A stretch of DNA of 6,988 bases from the NCBI GenBank assembly GCA_964353455.1, contig CAYGWP010000178.1:1-6988 (forward strand), read 5' to 3'. Positions 1-5,850 of this stretch are shown here, piece by piece (position 1 is the stretch's first letter; the number at the start of each line of letters is the position of its first letter). A program made the position numbers and the translations under genes. The notes beneath the pieces are model-generated. The model saw nothing but the letters and a program-made list of their open reading frames with translations. It ran no database searches and was not told the DNA's origin. The stretch is from CAYGWP01 sp964353455 (GTDB lineage: Bacteria > Planctomycetota > Phycisphaerae > FEN-1346).

Positions 1-685
1 CAAAATCCGCCTCGAGATCGCCCAGGACCGCCTGCGCGATACGAAGGTGACGGCCCGGATGGACGGCGTGGTGGCGTCGCGCAACGTCGAACTGGGGCAG
101 ATCATCTCGTCGGCCATCTCGAACGTCGGCGGCGGCACCACCGTGCTGACCCTTTCGGACCTGTCGCGTGTGTTCGTATTGGTGTCGGTTGATGAAAGCG
201 ACATCGGCAAGGTGCAACTGGGGCAGAAGGCGGTCGTGACGGCCGATGCATACCCCGGCAAGTTCTTCGACGGCAAGGTGGTCCGCATCGCCACGCGCGG
301 CGTCAACCTCTCGAACGTCGTAACGTTCGAGGTCAAGATGGAGGTGATCGCCGAGGCCAAGGCGATGCTGAAGCCCGAGATGACCGCGAACGTCGAGATC
401 ACCGCCGCCGAGATGGACGACACGCTTCTTGTGCCGGCCGAGGCCGTGGTCCGCAAGGCGCGCGGCAAGAAGTTCGTCACGGTAGTCAGCGACGATGGGA
501 CGAAAGAGGAAGTGCCCGTGGAGATCGGCATCAGCGACGGCACCAAGCAGGAGATCATCAAGGGCCTGACGGTCGGCCAGACGGTCGTGGACTACAAGGG
601 CCAGTCGGACTCGAAGTGGAGCGGGCAGAAGTCGGGCGGCCCGCCGAAGATCGGGATGCTCCCCGGCGGACCGAGGAAAGGGTAG
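1..685 (+). CDS. MacA/YknX-type periplasmic adaptor (membrane fusion protein), 5' end missing
   Basis: This is the C-terminal part (227 residues visible) of an adaptor that links an inner-membrane transporter to an outer-membrane channel across the periplasm. The reading frame is already open at base 2, so the GTG at 47 is internal and not a start. Visible residues 1-40 close the lipoyl-like domain: a helical hairpin end (AQDRLRDTKV), then MDGVV and VELGQ, the usual second lipoyl half. A beta-barrel follows at about 50-115. The membrane-proximal domain has LKPEM at 123-127 and LLVPAEAV at 142-149. The tail is Gly/Pro/Lys-rich. The N-terminal membrane anchor, the first lipoyl half and most of the hairpin lie outside the window. 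The ATPase gene follows after one base (TAG-C-GTG), so this is read as the MacA partner of a MacB system. The family is certain. The pump substrate (macrolide, peptide, lipid or other) cannot be read from the sequence. Confidence 0.93.
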   Translation, partial: KIRLEIAQDRLRDTKVTARMDGVVASRNVELGQIISSAISNVGGGTTVLTLSDLSRVFVLVSVDESDIGKVQLGQKAVVTADAYPGKFFDGKVVRIATRGVNLSNVVTFEVKMEVIAEAKAMLKPEMTANVEITAAEMDDTLLVPAEAVVRKARGKKFVTVVSDDGTKEEVPVEIGISDGTKQEIIKGLTVGQTVVDYKGQSDSKWSGQKSGGPPKIGMLPGGPRKG

Positions 686-686
686 C

Positions 687-1349
687 GTGATCATCCAGGC
701 CGAATCGCTCGTGAAGACGTACCTGGTGGGTGGGAGCACGGTCCGCGCCCTCGACGGGGTGAACCTCGATGTGGCCGAGGGGGACATGCTCGCGATCGCC
801 GGCCCGTCGGGCAGCGGCAAGAGCACGCTGATGCACATCATCGGGTGCCTGGACCGGGTGGACAGCGGGCGATACGTTCTGGCGGGCGAGGACGTCTCGC
901 AACTCTCCCGGAACCGCCTGGCGGAAATCCGCAACCGCCACATCGGGTTCATCTTCCAGACCTTCAACCTCCTGCCGCGCCTGAGCGCCCTCGAGAACGT
1001 GGAACTACCGCTGCTATACGCGGGCCTCCGGCATGCTAAGGGCCGCGCGGCGGAGGCTCTTCGGACCGTGAACCTCGAGGACCGGATGCGCCACGCGCCG
1101 AACCAGTTGTCTGGCGGCCAGCGGCAGCGCGTGGCCATTGCGCGGGCGCTCATCACGAACCCGGCGATCCTGCTGGCCGATGAGCCGACCGGAAACCTCG
1201 ATTCCAGGACCGGCGAGGAGATCCTGGCGCTCTTTGAGTCTCTGAACGCGGCCGGGCGGACGATCATCATCGTCACGCACGAGCCCGAGATCGCCGCCCG
1301 CTGCCGGCAGCAGATTCACATGCGCGACGGGCGGATCGTTGGAACTTAA
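687..1349 (+). CDS. MacB/LolD-type ABC transporter ATP-binding protein
   Basis: This 220-residue cytoplasmic ATPase powers the permease encoded downstream. All nucleotide-binding motifs are intact: Walker A GPSGSGKST at 39-47, Q-loop Gln91 in FIFQTFNLLP, signature LSGGQ at 141-145, Walker B ILLADE at 161-166 with catalytic Glu166, D-loop GNLD at 169-172 and switch His198. Length and motif wording match the MacB/LolD/FtsE-like group (type VII ABC systems), in which ATP hydrolysis drives a mechanical movement of the periplasmic domains. The start is GTG at 687, one base after the adaptor stop. It is supported by a purine-rich AGGAAAGG at 674-681 inside the end of the preceding gene, so translation is probably coupled. 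E. coli MacB is a single ATPase-permease fusion, whereas here the ATPase is a separate gene that ends cleanly at TAA. LolD is an alternative name by sequence, but a MacA-like adaptor beside it favours the MacB role. Confidence 0.95.
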   Translation: MIIQAESLVKTYLVGGSTVRALDGVNLDVAEGDMLAIAGPSGSGKSTLMHIIGCLDRVDSGRYVLAGEDVSQLSRNRLAEIRNRHIGFIFQTFNLLPRLSALENVELPLLYAGLRHAKGRAAEALRTVNLEDRMRHAPNQLSGGQRQRVAIARALITNPAILLADEPTGNLDSRTGEEILALFESLNAAGRTIIIVTHEPEIAARCRQQIHMRDGRIVGT

Positions 1350-1377
1350 GTGCGGAGTGCGGAACTCGGAACTCGGA
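1350..1377. repeat. Heptamer tract, two GTGCGGA plus two ACTCGGA units
   Basis: Directly after the ATPase stop codon four 7-base units run head to tail: GTGCGGA, GTGCGGA, ACTCGGA, ACTCGGA. They share the last four bases (CGGA). The tract opens a 199-base spacer inside the pump operon. A further copy of GTGCGGAGTG occurs at 1472-1481. It is not a CRISPR, since there are no spacers. Its function is unknown, and it resembles the short intergenic repeats scattered through some environmental genomes. Confidence 0.7.
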
Positions 1378-1390
1378 GCGAACGGCAAAA

Positions 1391-1404
1391 CAACGGCATC
1401 GTTG
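1391..1404 (+). other. Small perfect hairpin CAACG-GCAT-CGTTG in the ATPase-permease spacer
   Basis: A 5-bp perfect stem (CAACG and CGTTG) encloses a GCAT loop. The hexamer AACGGC occurs three times around it, at 1381, 1392 and 1407. No run of T follows, so it does not look like an intrinsic terminator, and the downstream permease gene argues that transcription continues. It could be a minor fold of the leader RNA or chance. Confidence 0.35.
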
Positions 1405-1440
1405 ATAACGGCGTAAAGGCAACAGCAGCGTCGTTTTAGC

Positions 1441-1461
1441 CGCGACTCGAAGAGGAGCGCG
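1441..1461 (+). other. Hairpin with CGCG/CTC stem in the ATPase-permease spacer
   Basis: CGCG at 1441-1444 pairs with CGCG at 1458-1461, and CTC at 1446-1448 pairs with GAG at 1455-1457. This gives a 7-bp stem with one bulged A (1445) and a six-base GAAGAG loop. The following bases are TGTGTCC, not a T tract, so a Rho-independent terminator is unlikely. It may be part of a dispersed intergenic element, or an RNA fold affecting the relative expression of the ATPase and permease. Confidence 0.45.
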
Positions 1462-1490
1462 TGTGTCCGGGGTGCGGAGTGAAAAACAAA

Positions 1491-1511
1491 GGCACCCAGG
1501 CACGTAGGCAC
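1491..1511. repeat. Octamer tract with three GGCAC words
   Basis: GGCAC recurs at 1491, 1499 and 1507 with an exact 8-base spacing (GGCACCCA, GGCACGTA, GGCAC). It lies between the GTGCGGA copy at 1472 and the TGGT tract at 1515, so three differently spelled short-period tracts stand within about 65 bases. No coding or regulatory role can be read from it. Confidence 0.6.
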
Positions 1512-1514
1512 TAC

Positions 1515-1535
1515 TGGTTATTGGTCATTCGGATA
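1515..1535. repeat. Degenerate heptamer tract TGGTTAT / TGGTCAT / TCGGATA
   Basis: Three consecutive degenerate 7-base units precede the permease. The tract ends just before the ribosome-binding site, so it is part of the permease leader. The 7-base period matches the tracts at 1350-1377 and 4530-4560, although the units differ. The third unit is only weakly similar to the first two. Confidence 0.45.
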
Positions 1536-1537
1536 TT

Positions 1538-1542
1538 GAGGG
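1538..1542 (+). promoter_or_regulatory. Ribosome-binding site of the MacB-type permease
   Basis: GAGGG sits six bases before the ATG at 1549. It fixes the permease start and shows that, after a 199-base spacer, translation begins independently and not by coupling to the ATPase. Confidence 0.6.
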
Positions 1543-1548
1543 CCGGCC

Positions 1549-2775
1549 ATGCTTTTCTGGACGATCGTCAAGGTGGGCCTGAAGAGCCTCCTGGCGAATC
1601 CCGTGCGTTCGCTTCTGACGATGCTTGGCATCATCATCGGCATCGCGGCGGTCATCTCGATGCTGGCAATCGGGGCCGGCGCACAGAAACAGATCATGGC
1701 CCGCATCACCGCCATGGGCACCAACCTCCTGGTGGTCCGTCCCGGCCAGAGTGGGTTCCACGGTGTTATGTCGGGCACGCAGCAGAACCTGACGCTGGCG
1801 GATGCCGAGGCGATCGTCGCGGAGGTTGAGGGCATCGGGAGCATCGCCCCGTGCGTCGGCGCAAGCGCCCAGATGAAGTTCATGGGCCGCAACACACGCT
1901 CGCGGGTCACAGGCACGACGGCCACGTACCTTAAGATCCGCGATTTCCAGGTGGAGCGCGGCCGGGTGTTCACCGAGCCTGAGGTGGCGAGCATGGCGCG
2001 TGTGGCCGTCCTCGGGCCCGTGACGGCCGAGAACCTCTTCGGTCCGAACGACCCCATCGGCCAGGTCATTAAACTCAACGGCATCAACTTCACCGTCATC
2101 GGCATTCTGAAGGCCAAGGGCGACCAGGGCTGGTTCAACCCCGACGACCAGGTCATCGTTCCGTACACGACGGCGATGAAGCAACTCTTCGGCCTCGACC
2201 ACCTCGGCGAGATCGACATCCAGGCCAAGGAAGGGGCAGACCTGACTGCCGTGCAGAACGCGGTTACAGCGCTCCTCAGGAAACGCCACCGGATCCAGCC
2301 GGGCGTCCCTGAGGATTTCAACATCCGCAACCAGGCCGACCTCATCGATCAGTTCAACCAGGCCGCCATGACATTCAGGATTCTGCTGGCCAGCATTGGC
2401 GGCATATCTCTGCTGGTCGGCGGCATCGGCATCATGAACATCATGCTCGTCACGGTTACGGAGCGGACAAGAGAGATCGGCGTCCGCAAGGCCATCGGCG
2501 CAAAAGAGCACAGCATTCTCTTGCAGTTTCTGATGGAGGCGGTGATTATGAGCGGGCTGGGGGGCGTGATCGGCGTCGGGGCCGGCATCGGCTTCGCAAG
2601 GCTCATCGAGTTCCTTACGACAAAGTACACGACCACGCCGTTTCCGACCGAGGTGCAGGCGGCGAGCGTGATCATGGCCCTGTCGTTCTCGGCCATCGTG
2701 GGGATATTCTTCGGATTGTACCCGGCATGGCGTGCATCGCGCCTCGACCCGGTCGAGGCCCTGCGGTACGAGTGA
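1549..2775 (+). CDS. MacB/FtsX-type ABC transporter permease
   Basis: This 408-residue inner-membrane protein couples to the ATPase gene upstream. The layout is that of the MacB permease half: a cytoplasmic N-terminus with the amphipathic stretch KVGLKSLLANPVRS, TM1 at about 20-43, a large periplasmic MacB-PCD domain at about 45-275, then an FtsX domain with TM2 at about 278-303, TM3 at about 327-352 and TM4 at about 372-392. Family hallmarks are the TM1 text LLTMLGIIIGIAAVISM, the GGIGIMNIMLVTVTERTREIG segment in two overlapping parts (TM2 end and coupling helix, about 290-312), the conserved RKAIGA, and the C-terminal DPVEALRYE. Such permeases have four helices and transmit ATPase motion to the adaptor and outer-membrane channel without moving substrate through the membrane. 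The length equals the permease half of a fused MacB. The TolC-like gene begins 11 bases after the stop. Substrate is unknown. LolC/E is less likely, given the adaptor and channel partners. Confidence 0.95.
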   Translation: MLFWTIVKVGLKSLLANPVRSLLTMLGIIIGIAAVISMLAIGAGAQKQIMARITAMGTNLLVVRPGQSGFHGVMSGTQQNLTLADAEAIVAEVEGIGSIAPCVGASAQMKFMGRNTRSRVTGTTATYLKIRDFQVERGRVFTEPEVASMARVAVLGPVTAENLFGPNDPIGQVIKLNGINFTVIGILKAKGDQGWFNPDDQVIVPYTTAMKQLFGLDHLGEIDIQAKEGADLTAVQNAVTALLRKRHRIQPGVPEDFNIRNQADLIDQFNQAAMTFRILLASIGGISLLVGGIGIMNIMLVTVTERTREIGVRKAIGAKEHSILLQFLMEAVIMSGLGGVIGVGAGIGFARLIEFLTTKYTTTPFPTEVQAASVIMALSFSAIVGIFFGLYPAWRASRLDPVEALRYE

Positions 2776-2780
2776 AAGGA
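2775..2780 (+). promoter_or_regulatory. Ribosome-binding site that decides the outer-membrane factor start
   Basis: AAAGGA lies six bases before the ATG at 2787 and overlaps the last base of the permease stop codon. It selects ATG 2787 over the in-frame upstream ATG at 2727. The upstream start would lie inside the permease gene and add twenty Arg/Pro-rich residues ahead of the signal sequence. Confidence 0.7.
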
Positions 2781-2786
2781 ACCTCT

Positions 2787-4469
2787 ATGTCGGCTCATTC
2801 AGGACTCGCCCGCGGTCTTGCATTCCTGACACTGGCCGCGCTTTGTGGACTTGCTGCATCGTGCGTGCGGTACGGCGTCGTGCCCCTCGAAGATCAGTAC
2901 GTCGGGCCGGCCCGCGCCGGGCAGCCTGCGGCCGCGCAGCCGGCGCCCCAGAAGGGCGTGGAGGCCAAGGCGCCCGCCGGCCAGCCGGCCGCGAAAGAGC
3001 CGCCCGCCGCACAGAAGGTTCCGGCCCCGGCCCCGCCGCCCATCAGCATCTCCGTCACGCAGGCCATCGTCATGGCGCTCCAGAACAACCAGGCCCTCGT
3101 CGTGGAGCGCCTCAACCCGCAGATCATCCGCACCTTCGAGGACACGCAGCGGGCGGTGTTCGACCCGGACGTGACGGCCTCCTTAGAGCACAGCCAAAGC
3201 GAGGCCAAGCGGACCCGCCGCGAAAACTTCCCGCGCACCAAGACCGACTCCAGCACCGCCGACGTCGGCGTGTCGGAGTTCCTTCCTACAGGCACGACCA
3301 TTGAGGCCGGCGCTACCACCAACGTCACGCCCGACCCGTCCGCGTCCGGCGACCTCTGGGCCACGCGGCTGGGCCTGTCGGTGACGCAGGCGCTCCTGAG
3401 GGGGTTCGGCCCGGACGTGAACCTGGCGAGCCTGCGGCAGGCGCGGATCGACACCCTTTCGACGCAGTACGAACTGCGCTGGTTCGCCGAATCGCTTGTC
3501 GCCCAGGTCGAGGAGACGTACTGGGACTACGTTCTGGCGCAGCGGCAGATCGAGATTTTCCAGCAATCGCTGGAACTGGCGGAGCAGCAACTGAAGGAGA
3601 CGCAGGAGCGGATCAACGTCGGGAAACTGGCGGAGATCGAGCGTGCGGCCGCCGAGGCCGAGGTCGCCATCCGCCGCGAGGACCTCATCAACGCCCGCAG
3701 CACGCTCGCGAAGACGCGGCTGCTACTGCTCAGGCTCCTGAACCCCGGATGCCCCAACTTCTGGAACTGCGAAGTGAACGTTCAGACGCTGCCGACCGCA
3801 CCGGGCATTGAACTTGAAGACGTCGAAGATCACGCGAAGGTGGGCCAGCGGATGCGGCCGGACCTGAACCAGGCCCGACTCCAGGTGCAGCGCGGCGACC
3901 TGGAGATCGTCAAGACCCGTAACGGCCTCCTGCCGAAGTTGGACCTCTTCGCCGCGCTCGGCAAGACCGGCTACTCCGGGTCGCTCGGCGGCACGGCCCA
4001 TAACATGCCTGATGGTGGATACGACGTGCTGGTCGGCGTCGCCTTCGAGTACCCGCCGATCAACCGGGCCGCAAGGGCCGCAGACCAGCGGGCGCGGCTG
4101 ACGCGACACCAGTCTGCCGAGGCAGTCGGGAACATGTCGCAACTGGTCGAGGTGGACATCCGCAACGCCTACCTGGAGGTCTGCCGCACCCGCGAGCAGG
4201 TGGCCGCCACGGCCGTCACGCGCAAACTCCAGGAAGAGACCGCCCGGGCCGAGATGGAGAAGTTCCGCGTCGGCAAGTCAACGACGCTCCTGGTGGCCCA
4301 GGCACACCGCGACCTGCTGGCCGCGCAGATCAATGAGGTCCAGGCCATGACGGGATACCTGAAGGCGTTTGTCGAACTGTACCGGCTTGAAGGGTCTCTC
4401 CTGGAGCGCCGCGGCATAGAGTGCCCCGGCCGCGAGCCCGTCGAGATGCCGCCGGAACGAATGCCATAG
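2787..4469 (+). CDS. TolC/OprM-family outer-membrane efflux factor, probable lipoprotein
   Basis: This 560-residue outer-membrane channel is the exit duct for tripartite pumps. ATG 2787 gives a normal signal: a short N-region with Arg9, a hydrophobic core at 11-24, and Cys26 in AASC. Ala at -3 makes the lipobox imperfect. An Ala/Pro/Gln/Lys-rich linker at about 41-85 follows. The first outer-membrane efflux repeat begins at 86 with ISVTQAIVMALQNNQALV, the classic first-helix pattern. Long coiled-coil helices cover about 250-315 (EQQLKETQERINVGK followed by Ala/Glu-rich heptads). The second repeat carries RPDLNQARLQVQ near 355 and LLPKLDLFAALG near 380. Between the repeats is a Cys322-X5-Cys328 pair (CPNFWNC) that could form a disulfide. 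The linker makes it longer than a typical OprM/NodT protein. It stands between an ABC-type and an RND-type pump, so it could serve both. The family call is strong, but lipidation is an inference. Confidence 0.94.
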   Translation: MSAHSGLARGLAFLTLAALCGLAASCVRYGVVPLEDQYVGPARAGQPAAAQPAPQKGVEAKAPAGQPAAKEPPAAQKVPAPAPPPISISVTQAIVMALQNNQALVVERLNPQIIRTFEDTQRAVFDPDVTASLEHSQSEAKRTRRENFPRTKTDSSTADVGVSEFLPTGTTIEAGATTNVTPDPSASGDLWATRLGLSVTQALLRGFGPDVNLASLRQARIDTLSTQYELRWFAESLVAQVEETYWDYVLAQRQIEIFQQSLELAEQQLKETQERINVGKLAEIERAAAEAEVAIRREDLINARSTLAKTRLLLLRLLNPGCPNFWNCEVNVQTLPTAPGIELEDVEDHAKVGQRMRPDLNQARLQVQRGDLEIVKTRNGLLPKLDLFAALGKTGYSGSLGGTAHNMPDGGYDVLVGVAFEYPPINRAARAADQRARLTRHQSAEAVGNMSQLVEVDIRNAYLEVCRTREQVAATAVTRKLQEETARAEMEKFRVGKSTTLLVAQAHRDLLAAQINEVQAMTGYLKAFVELYRLEGSLLERRGIECPGREPVEMPPERMP

Positions 4470-4478
4470 CGCCACAGA

Positions 4479-4665
4479 AATGATGAAGGACAAAACCCAA
4501 ATGCCGATTGAAATGGCAAGCCTCACCGAATTGCGGATTGCGGATTGCGGATTGCGGATTCAAGAGCAACAACAGGTGCGCGGCCGGGGCAGTTTGGCCT
4601 TTAATCCGCAATCCGCAATCCGCAATCCGCAATCGTTCCTCATTGGGATTTCATGCTTCATCATT
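4479..4665. repeat. Compound palindromic element spanning the adaptor 5' region
   Basis: This is a nested inverted repeat. The outer arms are AATGATGAAG (4479-4488), exactly complementary in reverse to CTTCATCATT (4656-4665), and CCCAAATG (4496-4503), complementary to CATTGGG (4641-4647) with one extra base. The inner arms are the perfect 31-bp heptamer stem listed separately. The bases between outer and inner arms do not pair well. It separates the ABC/TolC genes from the RND genes and overlaps the 5' part of the adaptor reading frame. It resembles a REP/BIME- or MITE-like repeat, but no transposase or clear target duplication is visible. Confidence 0.65.
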
Positions 4666-5850
4666 CTTCAGGCTCTCGCGGGATGCTCCGGCAAGTCGGA
4701 GGGCGGTCCGCCTAGGAAGGGCGAGGATAGCGCTCCCGTGCCGGTCACCGTGGCCCCGGTCGTCCAGAAAATGGCCGAGGTTGACCTGAAGAACATCGGC
4801 ACTGTCGAGGCCAACGCCACGGTGGGGGTGAAGTCGCAGGTCACCGCTGCTCTCGACAAGGTCCACTTCAAGGAAGGCCAGGAGGTCAAGCAGGGGGACC
4901 TCTTGTTCACGCTGGATGCCCGGCCGTACGAGGCGGCGCTCCGGCAGGCCGAGGCGAACCTGGCGCGCGACACCACGCAACTGGCGAATGCCGAGAAGGA
5001 GGCCCGGCGCCAGGCCGAGTTGCTCAAGAAGGGCTTCGCATCCCAGGACGCCTACGACCAGGCCCGCACCGCCGCCGACTCCCTGGCATCGACCATCAGC
5101 GCCGACCAGGCCGCCATCGACACCGCCAAGATCAATCTCTCCTACTGCACCATCCGCTCGCCCCTGCAAGGCCGCACAGGCGACTACATGGTGGACCGGG
5201 GCAACCTTGTCAAGGCCGACGACGTCACGCTGGTCGTAATCAACCAGGTGAGGCCGATCAAGGTGACGTTCTCCCTGCCGCAGGCCAATCTGCCCGAAAT
5301 CCAGCGGCAGATGGCCCGCATTAAACTCCAGGTCCGGGTGTGCATTCCAGGCGAAGAGGACCAGCCGGAAACCGGCGAACTCGTGTTCGTCAATAACACC
5401 GTGGACCAGCCCACCGGCACCATCCAACTCAAGGGCCTCTTCGCCAACATCCAGGAACGCCTCTGGCCGGGCCAATACGTGAACGTGACGCTGGTCCTGT
5501 CGAAGCAGCCCGATGCCATTATGATTCCCAGCCACGCGGTCCAGGTCGGCCAGAAGGGCCAGTACGTCTTCGTCGTCAAGACGGACTCCGCGGTGGAGGA
5601 CCGGCCGATCACGGTGGACCGCACAATAGGCGAGGAATCGGTCATCTCCAAGGGCCTCTCCGCCGGCGAGCAGGTGGTGACCGATGGGCAACTGCGCCTG
5701 ACGCCCGGGGCGAAGGTGGTCATCAAGACGAGCCTTGAGGCGGCCGCGACCGCCGCGGCGAAGGGCGCTGCGGCTGATTCGGCCGAGAAAAAACCGGCGG
5801 CAACGGCCCCTGCGGGAAAGAACCTCCAAGGGCAGGGGCCCAGGCAATGA
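4480..5850 (+). CDS. MdtA/AcrA-type RND periplasmic adaptor lipoprotein (start uncertain)
   Basis: This adaptor couples the RND permease to the outer-membrane channel. Numbering here uses ATG 4480 (456 residues). A lipobox LAGC ends at Cys69, giving a mature protein of 388 residues, normal for the family. Domains are: beta strand from about 89 (VTVAPVVQKMAEVDL), lipoyl first half with GQEVKQGD at 133-140, alpha-hairpin about 150-220, second half with TIRSPLQGRTG near 225 and VDRGNLV, beta-barrel about 245-325, membrane-proximal domain to about 415, and an Ala/Lys-rich tail of about 40 residues. The first 60 or so residues are abnormal because they translate the inverted repeat. Other in-frame starts are ATG 4501 (AAGGA ten bases upstream), ATG 4513, GTG 4576 and TTG 4594. 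TTG 4594 puts the Cys at residue 31. No standard start lies between 4597 and the Cys codon. The last four bases overlap the permease start. The body of the gene is certain, but its first codon is not. Confidence 0.9.
   Translation: MMKDKTQMPIEMASLTELRIADCGLRIQEQQQVRGRGSLAFNPQSAIRNPQSFLIGISCFIILQALAGCSGKSEGGPPRKGEDSAPVPVTVAPVVQKMAEVDLKNIGTVEANATVGVKSQVTAALDKVHFKEGQEVKQGDLLFTLDARPYEAALRQAEANLARDTTQLANAEKEARRQAELLKKGFASQDAYDQARTAADSLASTISADQAAIDTAKINLSYCTIRSPLQGRTGDYMVDRGNLVKADDVTLVVINQVRPIKVTFSLPQANLPEIQRQMARIKLQVRVCIPGEEDQPETGELVFVNNTVDQPTGTIQLKGLFANIQERLWPGQYVNVTLVLSKQPDAIMIPSHAVQVGQKGQYVFVVKTDSAVEDRPITVDRTIGEESVISKGLSAGEQVVTDGQLRLTPGAKVVIKTSLEAAATAAAKGAAADSAEKKPAATAPAGKNLQGQGPRQ
4530..4633. 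repeat. Perfect 31-bp inverted repeat made of 7-base units
   Basis: The left arm 4530-4560 is four copies of ATTGCGG plus ATT. The right arm 4603-4633 is four copies of AATCCGC plus AAT. The arms are exact reverse complements over 31 bases and are separated by 42 bases (4561-4602), and the match stops on both sides. Because seven is not a multiple of three, all three frames of each arm read the same seven-residue cycle: IADCGLR on the left arm and NPQSAIR on the right. Neither contains a stop, which is why the adaptor frame stays open through it. As RNA it would form a very stable stem-loop. Without a T tract it is not a standard terminator. Confidence 0.9.
5834..5838 (+). promoter_or_regulatory. 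Ribosome-binding site of the RND permease
   Basis: AGGGG lies eight bases before ATG 5847, inside the adaptor gene. Together with the ATGA stop/start overlap it supports this start and translational coupling of adaptor and permease. Confidence 0.55.

Noticed and set aside
47..685. GTG at 47 as the true start of a short adaptor gene
   Set aside because: The frame is open to base 2 and the residues before 47 continue the adaptor's helical hairpin, so the gene is cut by the window edge.
1461..1829. 122-codon plus-strand frame covering the spacer and permease start
   Set aside because: It begins in repeat DNA and runs in another frame through the permease, giving a His/Arg/Gly-rich translation with no motif.
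1518..2511. Two long minus-strand frames (275 and 328 codons) opposite the permease
   Set aside because: Both are shadows of a strongly conserved MacB permease, and no family text is visible in either.
2727..2786. Upstream in-frame ATG giving a 580-residue outer-membrane factor
   Set aside because: It lies inside the permease gene and places Arg/Pro-rich residues before the signal sequence. ATG 2787 has a good ribosome-binding site and yields a normal signal peptide.
4530..4633. CRISPR-like array
   Set aside because: The units are seven bases with no spacers, and the two tracts are in opposite orientation.
4530..4640. Rho-independent terminator after the TolC-like gene
   Set aside because: The stem is strong but the loop is 42 bases and no T run follows the right arm. 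The adaptor frame also reads straight through it.
4651..5847. 398-codon open frame on the minus strand, opposite the second adaptor
   Set aside because: It mirrors a gene with clear family motifs. Its translation is rich in Arg/Leu/His/Asp with no recognisable domain. High GC content removes stops from the antisense frame.
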